Shown here: one piece after another, positions 7,355 through 15,407 of the stretch | How positions within the stretch are numbered: the first letter of the stretch is position 1 | Layout of the letters: each line of letters begins with the position of its first letter | Assembly (NCBI GenBank): GCA_039819785.1 | Contig: JBCBRH010000034.1 | Location: forward strand, 1-52,905 | Direction: 5' to 3' | DNA from: JBCBRD01 sp039819785 | GTDB lineage: Bacteria > Pseudomonadota > Alphaproteobacteria > Rhizobiales > Hyphomicrobiaceae | DNA: 52,905 nucleotides | Made by a program: the position numbers and the translations under genes | Notes under the pieces: generated by a model | Database searches by the model: none | What the model was told of the DNA's origin: nothing | Seen by the model: the letters and a program-made list of their open reading frames with translations, nothing else

Positions 7355-8038
7355 ATGCGCGAACGAATTGACATTACGAGTGAGTATTTAGAGGCTATCG
7401 AGTTCCATATTCAGCGCACCGGTCTTGGTGTCCACGCTATCCTTAGCGGCAAACGCCATATTTTGCCAAAAGGGCTAACGGCAGCCAAAGTCAACGGCTG
7501 GCGCAGTAGGCGGACGAAGACCGCAAAGCCCGAGCACCTGCAGTTTGTTTCAAGGCTTTGGAAATATGCGCCCGATAAGCCCCAAGCAGTGCGCATAACC
7601 GAACGCTACAAATCGCAATTGAGGCGAGAGATGGAGCGGACGGGTGTTGGTGTCCATGCCATGCTAAAAGGCACGCGGAACAAGATGCCCGAGGGTTTGA
7701 ACGCCGGTATCGTTCGGAAATGGTTCAACGGCGGCAATGCAACGGCGCGGCAGGATCATCTTACCTACGTGCTCGACCAGTGGAAGGCATTGCCGGATAA
7801 GCCGCAAGAAATCCCTGTGACCGAAGCCATGCGTGAAGCGCTCCGCGCGGAGATCGAGCGAACAGGACTAAGCCCCAAGATGATGCTGAGCCGTACCGAG
7901 CTGTCTGTACCCGGTGTTAGCGCGATCTATGCGTCTTCGCTGCTCAATGGAACCCTCCTCAAGACTTACCGCACACAGTTCCAAGCAATGATCGAGGCCT
8001 ATCAGAGCTGCCCGGACAATTGCGGTTATAGGATGTAA
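7355..8038 (+). CDS. Protein of three tandem 74-residue repeats (unknown)
   Basis: The product has 227 residues and is almost entirely three copies of one unit: residues 5-78, 79-152 and 153-227. Repeats 1 and 2 align with no gap. The shared pattern is an amphipathic helix ending in ERTG(L/V), then GVHA.L.G.R...P.GL.A..V..W, then HL..V...W, then PDKPQ. Repeat 3 has diverged but keeps ERTGL and the spacing. The middle of each unit resembles a helix-turn-helix, so binding to three DNA sites or a repetitive partner is imaginable, which is inference. Starting at 7355 puts the repeat at the N-terminus. The ATG at 7295 would add a hydrophobic stretch and has no ribosome site. Confidence 0.65.
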   Translation: MRERIDITSEYLEAIEFHIQRTGLGVHAILSGKRHILPKGLTAAKVNGWRSRRTKTAKPEHLQFVSRLWKYAPDKPQAVRITERYKSQLRREMERTGVGVHAMLKGTRNKMPEGLNAGIVRKWFNGGNATARQDHLTYVLDQWKALPDKPQEIPVTEAMREALRAEIERTGLSPKMMLSRTELSVPGVSAIYASSLLNGTLLKTYRTQFQAMIEAYQSCPDNCGYRM

Positions 8039-8187
8039 CTGCGAACGGGCCGGGCAGAACTCAAGCGAAGGTGCGATCAGTTCGGTTCATGACGGGTCAT
8101 GGTACAGGTTCATTGAAAGTCATCACGAGTCTGCCGTCGCTGCCGCCATAGGCAAGCGAAGCAGATTTTAGGCGCTCCGCAAGATGT

Positions 8188-8208
8188 GTGTTTTGTATTA
8201 CAAAACAC
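8188..8208. promoter_or_regulatory. Perfect palindrome, possible operator
   Basis: GTGTTTTGTA and TACAAAACAC flank a single T, giving a 10-bp perfect inverted repeat. A one-base centre cannot form a hairpin loop, so protein binding is more likely than termination. It lies in the 326-base gene-free stretch 8039-8364. Confidence 0.45.
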
Positions 8209-8235
8209 CGCTGGCTCGTCGGCTCACGCCTCCTC

Positions 8236-8268
8236 GGCAAGGGGGCCCGCTGGCGCGCCCCCGTTGCC
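8236..8268. other. GC-rich hairpin upstream of the defence operon
   Basis: GGCAAGGGGGC can pair with GCCCCC-G-TTGCC across a short loop. There is no T-run, so it is not a clear terminator; it could be an RNA structure or the remnant of a mobile-element border. Confidence 0.35.
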
Positions 8269-8335
8269 ATCCCCCCGGCGCGAGAGTTGAGACAGGGCAG
8301 AAGCTGTTGAAATCCGAACCTTCAGATATGGCAAT

Positions 8336-8353
8336 TTGTGTATCCATTGTGTA
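8336..8353. promoter_or_regulatory. Two TTGTGTA direct repeats, candidate operator of the RHH regulator
   Basis: TTGTGTA occurs at 8336-8342 and again at 8347-8353, exactly 11 bases apart, ending 11 bases before the ATG at 8365. Ribbon-helix-helix regulators commonly bind repeated short sites spaced about one helical turn, so autoregulation of the operon is a natural reading. Confidence 0.4.
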
Positions 8354-8364
8354 CACTGCGCGTC

Positions 8365-8574
8365 ATGGATAAGGATGTCGGATTTCGCATACGAATCGAC
8401 CGGGAGCTGCGCGAGCAATTCTTGGAGGTTTGCCGCGCGCAAGACAAGCCCGCAGCGCAAGTGTTGCGTGAGTTCATGCGAGACTACATCCAGACACATG
8501 AGGCGGCAAACGACCGCGGTGTACGAGCAGAGCCGGTGCACAAAAAGCATAGCAACAAGACAGGGCAGCCATAG
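8365..8574 (+). CDS. Ribbon-helix-helix (Arc/CopG-type) regulator
   Basis: The product has 69 residues. A beta strand (VGFRIRIDRELREQFLEVC) is followed by two helices (PAAQVLREFMRDYI), the layout of Arc/CopG/RelB DNA-binding proteins. The C-terminus is basic and disordered. There is no partner toxin of usual size; instead the TAG stop overlaps the GTG start of the restriction-modification gene by one base. The likely role is transcriptional control of the operon, as controller proteins do for other restriction systems. The ATG at 8365 has no Shine-Dalgarno sequence; an in-frame ATG at 8338 would add residues without homology to the fold. Confidence 0.75.
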   Translation: MDKDVGFRIRIDRELREQFLEVCRAQDKPAAQVLREFMRDYIQTHEAANDRGVRAEPVHKKHSNKTGQP

Positions 8575-11384
8575 TGAGACTTTCCTGGAATGAGATACGC
8601 GCCCGCGCAGCCAAGTTCGCGAAAGAGTGGGCAGGAGAGGGCTATGAGAAGGGGCAAACTCAGCTTTTCTACAGAGACTTTTTTGAAGTATTTGGTGTGC
8701 CTATCCGCCGAGTCGCGAGTTTCGAAGAGCCCGTCAAGAATTTAGGCGATAAGCGTGGGTTCATAGATCTCTTTTGGAAGGGCGTGCTCCTAGTCGAGCA
8801 AAAAAGTCTAGGGCGTGACCTCAAGAAGGCCAAGACTCAGGCACTGGATTACTTCCCTGGCCTGAAAGATGTTGAGCTCCCCCGATTCATATTGCTCAGC
8901 GATTTTCAAACGTTCGAACTCTACGATCTCGAAGAAGACAAAGAAGAGACGATTGCACTAGCAGACTTGCCGCACCACGTCGAAAAATTCGGCTTCATAA
9001 TTGGTGTTGAGCAAAGGAGATTTAGGGACCAAGACCCGGTCAATATTGAAGCCTCAGAGCTCGTAGGCAAACTCCATGACGCGCTCAAGGAAGCAAGATA
9101 TACGGGGCATGACCTAGAGCAGTTTCTCGTTCGACTTGTGTTCTGCCTTTTTGCAGATGACACCGGAATATTCGAGCCCCGTGATATTTTTCTCGATCTT
9201 CTTGAGACCCGAACGCGGGAGGATGGCTCAGACCTCGGTGGCTGGCTTGCACAACTTTTTCAGGTTTTGAACACTGCCGATGATAAGCGTTCGAAGAACC
9301 TTGATGCCGATCTTTTGAAATTTCCCTTTGTCAATGGCGACCTTTTCCGTGACCCGCTTCTGATCCCCTCTTTCAATGCTGAGATGCGCAACCGTCTGCT
9401 GGACGCTTGCCGCTTTGATTGGTCCCCGATTTCACCAGCCATCTTTGGATCTCTCTTCCAATCAGTGATGGACAAGACAGAGCGACGGGCTCAAGGAGCG
9501 CACTACACATCCGAAAAGAACATCCTCAAAGTTATTGAGCCGTTGTTTATGGATGAACTGCGAGCCGAGTTCGAGCGATTGAAAGCGCGCAAAGATAGTC
9601 GCCGGCGCGTTGAGCTTCAAGCATTTCACAAGCGCCTTGCTGGCATGGCGTTTTTTGACCCTGCTTGTGGTTGCGGGAACTTCCTGATCATCGCTTATCG
9701 TGAGCTTCGTGCCCTTGAAATCGAGCTGATCAGAGAGCTGCGTGCGTATCGTGCTGCGGAGGAGCAAGGCGAGCTCGATGCAGCCGAGTTGTCACTGATC
9801 AATGTCGATCAGTTCTATGGAATCGAGATTAGCGAGTTTCCTGCACGCATTGCCGAGACGGCCCTTTGGATGATGGACCATATTATGAACAACAGGCTAA
9901 GCCTGGAGTTCGGTCAGTCGTATGTCCGCATCCCACTTCGCAAATCCCCTCATATCGTCGTTGGAAATGCTCTCGACACGGATTGGCAAGCACTACTTCC
10001 AGCAGAAAAGTGTAGCTACCTTTTCGGTAATCCGCCCTTCATTGGCCATCAGTGGCGCACTAAGGATCAGCAAGCTGATATGGCACGCATTTGGGGTCAG
10101 GACGGGCAAGTGAACCGTCTCGACTATGTCACGTGCTGGTTTAAGAAAGCCATGAGCTACACAGCTAGCTCCAAATCCACTGAGGTTGCATACGTCTCGA
10201 CTAATTCTATCAGTCAAGGCGAGCAGTGTGGCATCCTCTGGCCGCCTGTGTTTGCCAGCGGTCTATCTATTCGCTTCGCGCACCGTACTTTCCAGTGGAA
10301 CAGCGAAGCGCGTGGCAAGGCGGCAGTTCACTGTATCATCGCTGGCCTCACTTATCGCTCGGACACCAAGCGAACGATCTACGAGTATGACCACGTGCTC
10401 GGGGAGCCGCACGAGTCCGCTGTTTCGCGGATCAACGGCTATCTAATAGATGGTCCACAGTATGCGTTGCCGGCGCGGGGCAAGCCCCCAGAGGGAAGAA
10501 AAAGCGTGCTGCAAGGCAGCAAACCGGCAGATGGAGCACGCTTAAAAAAGCCAGGCGGTGGCTACATCAAGCACAGTAATTTAATTCTCGAAGACCAGGA
10601 TCGGGAGGCACTTCTTGCCACGGACCAAAATGCTAAAGACTGGCTCAGGCCGTATGTGGGTGGTGAGGAGCTAATCTCCGGTCAATGGAGATGGTGTCTC
10701 TGGCTCAAGAATGCGGACCCTTCTCAAATTAAGAGTAGTAAACCGGTAATGGAGCGATTGAAGCGTGTCCGTGACGGTCGACTCGAGAGTCCTACGAAAA
10801 GTGTTCGCGAGTTTGCGCAGACGCCGACCCTATTCACTCAGGACCGCCAACCTACGAATGACTATTTAGCCATCCCTGAGGTATCATCCGAGAGACGGTT
10901 CTATATCCCGATATGTTTCCTGCCCAAAAATGTGATCGCCAGCAACAAACTTCTGACACTGGAAGGGGCATCCATCTTTGATTTTGGTATGATTACTTCT
11001 GCGATGCACATGGCCTGGATGAGGACGGTTGGTGGCCGTTTGAAGAGCGATTACAGCTATGCACCTGCGATTTATAATACATTTCCTTGGCCACAGGTTT
11101 CGGAGAAAGAGAAAACTGAGATCGAGCGGCTCGCAAAAGCTGTTCTCAATACACGGGCTAGTTTTTCAGGCACATCACTTGATGTTCTCTACGATCAAGA
11201 CTCTATGCCTCCAGCGCTCCGAAAAGCGCATGCTGCCCTAGATAAGGCCGTTGACCGTTTGTACCGACGCAAACCATTCGCTTTTGAACGCGAGCGCGTC
11301 GAGCATCTCTTCGAACTCTACGAAAAGACTGCTGCTCCGATGGACACATCGACTTCGTCCAAACCCGAGAAACGGGTTAGCTAA
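8574..11384 (+). CDS. MmeI-like type IIL restriction-modification enzyme (adenine methyltransferase with nuclease motif)
   Basis: The product has 936 residues, close to MmeI (919). The N-terminal domain has D65, nine residues, then E75-Q-K77, the same spacing as the D-X9-EXK nuclease site known in MmeI. A helical linker leads to the methyltransferase: GAHYTS, then motif I FFDPACGCGNFL near residue 360, then motif IV GNPPFIG, the NPPF form of N6-adenine enzymes. The C-terminal part matches the place of the target-recognition domain and a closing helical region. It would methylate one strand of its site and cut unmodified DNA at a distance. The GTG start overlaps the upstream stop. Cutting activity is inferred from the intact motif. 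Confidence 0.88.
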   Translation: MRLSWNEIRARAAKFAKEWAGEGYEKGQTQLFYRDFFEVFGVPIRRVASFEEPVKNLGDKRGFIDLFWKGVLLVEQKSLGRDLKKAKTQALDYFPGLKDVELPRFILLSDFQTFELYDLEEDKEETIALADLPHHVEKFGFIIGVEQRRFRDQDPVNIEASELVGKLHDALKEARYTGHDLEQFLVRLVFCLFADDTGIFEPRDIFLDLLETRTREDGSDLGGWLAQLFQVLNTADDKRSKNLDADLLKFPFVNGDLFRDPLLIPSFNAEMRNRLLDACRFDWSPISPAIFGSLFQSVMDKTERRAQGAHYTSEKNILKVIEPLFMDELRAEFERLKARKDSRRRVELQAFHKRLAGMAFFDPACGCGNFLIIAYRELRALEIELIRELRAYRAAEEQGELDAAELSLINVDQFYGIEISEFPARIAETALWMMDHIMNNRLSLEFGQSYVRIPLRKSPHIVVGNALDTDWQALLPAEKCSYLFGNPPFIGHQWRTKDQQADMARIWGQDGQVNRLDYVTCWFKKAMSYTASSKSTEVAYVSTNSISQGEQCGILWPPVFASGLSIRFAHRTFQWNSEARGKAAVHCIIAGLTYRSDTKRTIYEYDHVLGEPHESAVSRINGYLIDGPQYALPARGKPPEGRKSVLQGSKPADGARLKKPGGGYIKHSNLILEDQDREALLATDQNAKDWLRPYVGGEELISGQWRWCLWLKNADPSQIKSSKPVMERLKRVRDGRLESPTKSVREFAQTPTLFTQDRQPTNDYLAIPEVSSERRFYIPICFLPKNVIASNKLLTLEGASIFDFGMITSAMHMAWMRTVGGRLKSDYSYAPAIYNTFPWPQVSEKEKTEIERLAKAVLNTRASFSGTSLDVLYDQDSMPPALRKAHAALDKAVDRLYRRKPFAFERERVEHLFELYEKTAAPMDTSTSSKPEKRVS

Positions 11385-11386
11385 CG

Positions 11387-13393
11387 ATGAGCAACGTCAA
11401 CATTCGTCGCGCTGTTGAGAACATCCGCTCTGGGACATCAGTCTATACACCCCTTGTCGAAACGATTGTGAACGCGATACAGGCGATCGAAGCCCTTGAA
11501 CCAGAGCAGGGGCACATAGACATCCTCGTTCGTCGCGCAGAACAAAAAGAGCTGTATAGCGGTCTTCCTGCTGTCGAGAGCTTTGCGATTAAGGACAACG
11601 GTATCGGATTCGACGAAGCAAACCGCAATTCCTTTGACACATTGTATTCTGATCACAAGCTAGAACAGGGCGGCAAGGGCTTCGGACGGTTCACCTGCCT
11701 GAAGTATTACGAAGACCTTCTTGTGGAGAGTGTGTTTCGAGACGGGGACGTAAAGACGAAACGGTCCTTTCGCATGGGAAAAGATACGGATCTCATCGTA
11801 GGTGAAACTATAGAGGATGCCGGGGATCTGCCAACCGGCTCCAAAATCACGTTATCGAAAGTCAAGGGCCGCAGATTCCCTGACAAACAACTGGCCACTA
11901 TTGCAAGATCACTAGTCGAGCGCTTGTTGCCCTACTTCATCGACGACGACTATTGTTGTCCGACCATTAAAATATCTGAAGAGGACGGCTCAGCACCGAT
12001 CGTCCTAAATGACTTTGTGAGCAACCAACTCTCTGCCCTAATCAAAGAGATGAAACTGTCACATGACACCTTCATTTTGGGTGAAGGTGACGGTCAGCAT
12101 CCTTTCCTTGTCCGCGTGTTCAAGATTTACTCCCCGAGAACCCAAAGAAGCAAGGTTAGCCTAGTAGCCGATCGGCGAGAAGTGACGGACAGTGCGCTTC
12201 ACAATTATGTTCCAGAATTCATCGATGAGTTCTTCGACGAGAGTGCCTCTGATTCTAAAGGCAGAGACAAAAACTATATCATTAAGGCCTACGTATTCGG
12301 ACCCTACCTAGATAAGAACGTTTCTCTGGAACGCAGCGGGTTTGATTTTCCAAAGGGTGATGATCTTCTCCACCCTATTTCCCAGACAGAGATAGAAAAG
12401 GCTGCCTCAGGCATCGCGAGAGATGCGCTTGGCGAAACAATAACCGCTCGCCAGGAAAAGAAGGCCAAACACATTGAAGAATATGTCGCGTCCCAGGCTC
12501 CTTGGCACCGGACAATTGCCGAAGATATTGACTTGTCTTCTATGCCGTACAACCCAACACCTGACCAAATAGAGAGCGTGTTTCAAGCTGAAAAATTCGT
12601 TCAAGAAACCTCGATTCGGCGTAGAGTCGATGAGATCCTCAACGATGCCACCGCTGATAGTTTGGATGAAAACTTGCCCGTCATTGTCGGCCAGATCTCA
12701 AAGACAAGCCGCAACGACCTCATACACTATATCGCCCTGCGCAAGCATATTTTGACCCTGTTCGGGAAAAGCTTCGAGACGTCCGATGAGAAGAAGTATC
12801 CCTCAGAGGGAACAGTTCATGACATTATTTTTCCGAGAAAAGGCGACACAGCCGTCACGGCCCTCGAAGATCACAATCTTTGGATGATTGACGAGCGTTT
12901 AAATTTTACGAATTTCGTTAGCTCTGATCAACCGCTTGAAGGCGGCACCTCTGAAAGACCAGATATTCTCGTTTATGATAATCCGGTTCTTTTTCGTGGA
13001 GAAAATGAGCCGAGCAATCCTATAACTGTGTTCGAATTTAAAAAGCCGGGGCGTGATGATTTTGCGAACCCGTCCTCCAAGGAAGACCCAGTTCAGCAGA
13101 TTGTGCGCTATGCAAATAACATTCGCAAAGGCAAATACAAAACGCCCAAGGGAAGGCAAATTAGAGTATCGGATAACACTCCATTCTATGGGTATGTTAT
13201 GTGCGAGACGACAGAAAAAGTAAAAGACTGGCTGCAGCTGGAGAAAGATTTTACCCCCATGCCGGACGGCATGGGCTGGTTCAACTGGTTTGGAAATATA
13301 AATCTTTACATGGAGGTATTGAGTTGGGAGAAAGTTCTCCGAGATGCCGAAATGAGAAACAAGATATTCTTCCATAAGCTTGGTATTGAGTAG
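11387..13393 (+). CDS. GHKL ATPase with C-terminal PD-(D/E)XK-like nuclease motif
   Basis: The product has 668 residues. The N-terminus is a GHKL (Hsp90/MutL-type) ATP-binding fold: N-box ETIVNA at residues 25-30, DNGIG at 70-74 and GGKGFGR at 95-101. A middle region of strands and helices without clear family follows. Near the C-terminus RPD526 and, after 23 residues, E550-F-K552 form a plausible PD-(D/E)XK nuclease core. The ATG lies two bases after the stop of the MmeI-like gene, so the two are surely co-transcribed. An ATP-gated effector nuclease or a partner of the restriction enzyme is inference. I know no characterised system with this exact pair. Confidence 0.78.
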   Translation: MSNVNIRRAVENIRSGTSVYTPLVETIVNAIQAIEALEPEQGHIDILVRRAEQKELYSGLPAVESFAIKDNGIGFDEANRNSFDTLYSDHKLEQGGKGFGRFTCLKYYEDLLVESVFRDGDVKTKRSFRMGKDTDLIVGETIEDAGDLPTGSKITLSKVKGRRFPDKQLATIARSLVERLLPYFIDDDYCCPTIKISEEDGSAPIVLNDFVSNQLSALIKEMKLSHDTFILGEGDGQHPFLVRVFKIYSPRTQRSKVSLVADRREVTDSALHNYVPEFIDEFFDESASDSKGRDKNYIIKAYVFGPYLDKNVSLERSGFDFPKGDDLLHPISQTEIEKAASGIARDALGETITARQEKKAKHIEEYVASQAPWHRTIAEDIDLSSMPYNPTPDQIESVFQAEKFVQETSIRRRVDEILNDATADSLDENLPVIVGQISKTSRNDLIHYIALRKHILTLFGKSFETSDEKKYPSEGTVHDIIFPRKGDTAVTALEDHNLWMIDERLNFTNFVSSDQPLEGGTSERPDILVYDNPVLFRGENEPSNPITVFEFKKPGRDDFANPSSKEDPVQQIVRYANNIRKGKYKTPKGRQIRVSDNTPFYGYVMCETTEKVKDWLQLEKDFTPMPDGMGWFNWFGNINLYMEVLSWEKVLRDAEMRNKIFFHKLGIE

Positions 13394-13474
13394 TAACAAG
13401 CGGGATTGTATCTTTAGCGTCTCCCGTCTGTGGGGCTGGGTTGTCTTGAATCGTCCCCCTTTATGGTCCCAGTT

Positions 13475-14983
13475 CTATCGAGCCTCCATGATCGGTAGTT
13501 CGATCGCGTTTGGTCGATCGTCTGAGCGCGTCATTCTGGCAGTAAGGTTCTCTATTGTCGGTGTCTCGCCCGCATCCACATAGACATGCGTGCTGGCTCT
13601 GTGGCGTGTTAGCGCAACATAGGTGGACCGGTGCGTCCAATGCTTGCTGAATAGCAAATACGTCTCATCGAATGTTCGACCCTGGCCGCGATGGATGGTG
13701 CCCGCATAGCCATAAGTGAAAGCCGCGTAGCGGCGCGGATCAAAGGTGAGTATTTCACCAGTGGCAAGCCTCATCGTAACGCTCCGTTGCGTTGCGGTCT
13801 TAACCCCTCCGGACATGCCGTTGAAGAGTCCCAAGGCATGATCATTCGCTGTCAGGATCAAGAAATCGCCGACCGCAACGGCCAAACTCCCGTTCGCCGT
13901 GCGCAACATCACATCCGGCCCGCGCAGGCCGCCGCTCCGTCGAAACGCCTCTCGCAGCATCTCATTCAACACCGAAACATCTCTATTCGTATACGCGAAT
14001 ACAAAGCGCGAGCGCGTAGGGTGTTCGCGTGTCGCCTGCTCGAAATGGGCGACGAGCGTTTTGCAGGCCTGCCGCTTGTCGCGGGAAAAATGAATCGCGC
14101 CGTGCTGCTCCAGCTTATCCACGGCTTGATGCATGGCACCGTCACTCAGATCTGCCGCCATGTCTTGCTGCCAATGATCACGTTGTCGGCGATTGGTGGT
14201 CAGCTCTGCGGTGCCAAGCACCTTCGAAATCATGCCATACAAACCCTGTCGTCCGACTGCCAGAAGCTGGCGCATATCACCGACCAAGATCAGCCGTGCC
14301 CTTGCTCTTCCGGCCTCAGCAAAAAGGGTTTCGAGGTGATCCGGGCCAACCATCGAGGCTTCATCCAGGATAACGGTCACCGACTTGTTCCAGCTTGCCT
14401 GACCGCTGCGCAGCCGGTGGCATTCCAGATGAACGGTGCGCCCTGCCGCAAATCCGGCGCATCGCATGTCTCGCGCAACGATATTCGTCGGGGCCAATCC
14501 AATGACGTTGTGACCCTTGGCTTCAAACCACGCGCGAATGGCTGCCATCGTGTGAGATTTTCCCGTACCTGCGCGGCCATTGATCAGCTTGAGGTGCCCT
14601 GGGACGGTCGCGTGCTCAAACGCGTCGCGCTGCTCGCCATCGAGAGGCAATTTCGGAACGCGCGTTCCGGCAATCCGGGAAAGCAGCCTGTCGACCGGGT
14701 TGATGCGTGCGAGCCGGATCGCGCTCTCCAGGATTGCTTGTTCCTGATCTCTGACGGCGCGCGTTGTGAAGTAGCCGCTGAAGGTCTGGCTTTCTGGCCA
14801 TGCAAGGGGAAGGATCTCGGGGTTCTGAAGAGCCGCCTGAAACAGCTTCTCTTGGCACTCTCTAACCACGCCGAGCGCGCGGACCGTTTCTCTGAGTTCC
14901 GGTGCGGTGAAGGTTGAGTTCTGCGTGGTAATATTTTTGAAAATCTCGGCCAGGCGTTGTTTTTGTGCGTTATGAAACGGCAT
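13475..14983 (-). CDS. TraA-type conjugative helicase lacking the relaxase domain
   Basis: The product has 502 residues and corresponds to the RecD-like helicase half of Ti-plasmid type TraA. It carries Walker A GRAGTGKS at 136-143, Walker B VILDEAS around 210, GDMRQL (motif III) and a C-terminal motif with YAGTIHRGQGRTF and YVALTRHR. Full TraA proteins are usually above 1,000 residues and begin with a MobA/MobL relaxase; here the frame begins in the linker before the helicase. AAGGA precedes the ATG, so this looks like a real start and not a recent truncation. The relaxase may be encoded elsewhere on the element or be lost. It is convergent with the defence operon. Confidence 0.82.
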   Translation of the reverse strand: MPFHNAQKQRLAEIFKNITTQNSTFTAPELRETVRALGVVRECQEKLFQAALQNPEILPLAWPESQTFSGYFTTRAVRDQEQAILESAIRLARINPVDRLLSRIAGTRVPKLPLDGEQRDAFEHATVPGHLKLINGRAGTGKSHTMAAIRAWFEAKGHNVIGLAPTNIVARDMRCAGFAAGRTVHLECHRLRSGQASWNKSVTVILDEASMVGPDHLETLFAEAGRARARLILVGDMRQLLAVGRQGLYGMISKVLGTAELTTNRRQRDHWQQDMAADLSDGAMHQAVDKLEQHGAIHFSRDKRQACKTLVAHFEQATREHPTRSRFVFAYTNRDVSVLNEMLREAFRRSGGLRGPDVMLRTANGSLAVAVGDFLILTANDHALGLFNGMSGGVKTATQRSVTMRLATGEILTFDPRRYAAFTYGYAGTIHRGQGRTFDETYLLFSKHWTHRSTYVALTRHRASTHVYVDAGETPTIENLTARMTRSDDRPNAIELPIMEAR

Positions 14984-15016
14984 AGAGTCCTTGAATTGAT
15001 TGGTCCATTTTTACTG

Positions 15017-15041
15017 CTTGCGTCATCGCAAATGACGCAAG
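15017..15041. repeat. 10-bp inverted repeat upstream of traA-like gene (candidate oriT element)
   Basis: CTTGCGTCAT and ATGACGCAAG flank CGCAA, 33 bases upstream of the helicase start in a 424-base gene-free stretch (14984-15407). In Ti-type systems oriT lies beside traA and relaxases recognise such repeats. A regulatory site or hairpin is equally possible. Confidence 0.35.
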
Positions 15042-15360
15042 CCCATCACCATTGTGGAGGGCCTTACAGGTTCTGTTGGGGGTGAGTTGAATTCATGGAT
15101 TGGCGTCCCCTCCCGATGGTCGGATCGGGCTGTCGTGAACCAAGCCGCATTCGCGTCTCGGCCCTGCCGGGTGTCCATCCCTGGCGCTTGACGAAGGCGC
15201 CGACGGAAACACAAAGCAGAATCAAGCAGAAAAACGCGGGCCTGGCTCAGGGGCGCCGCCCCTCGCGCGCGCAAGGCATCCAACCGTCTCCACGCGCTGG
15301 CGCGCGCGGACCCTCGGTCGGAGCCTCCTTGCACTTGCTACCCCCGCTCTCGGCGAGGGC

Positions 15361-15386
15361 CAAGGGTTCATGCGAACCCCTCTTTT
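15361..15386 (+). other. Hairpin in the ardA leader
   Basis: GGGTTC and GAACCC flank ATGC, followed by TCTTTTTATTT, 20 to 40 bases before the ardA start. It looks like a terminator or attenuator in the leader. The GC-rich stretch before it (15090-15360) contains the small palindrome AGGGGCGCCGCCCCT and no convincing gene. Confidence 0.45.
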
Positions 15387-15407
15387 TATTTGAGAAAGGC
15401 CCGAACC

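Noticed and set aside
8365..8574. RHH protein as antitoxin of a classic toxin-antitoxin pair
   Set aside because: The next gene is a 936-residue restriction-modification enzyme, not a small toxin; a controller role fits better.
13691..14917. Long open frame (408 codons) on the plus strand
   Set aside because: It is the antisense shadow of the TraA-type helicase, which has clear helicase motifs.
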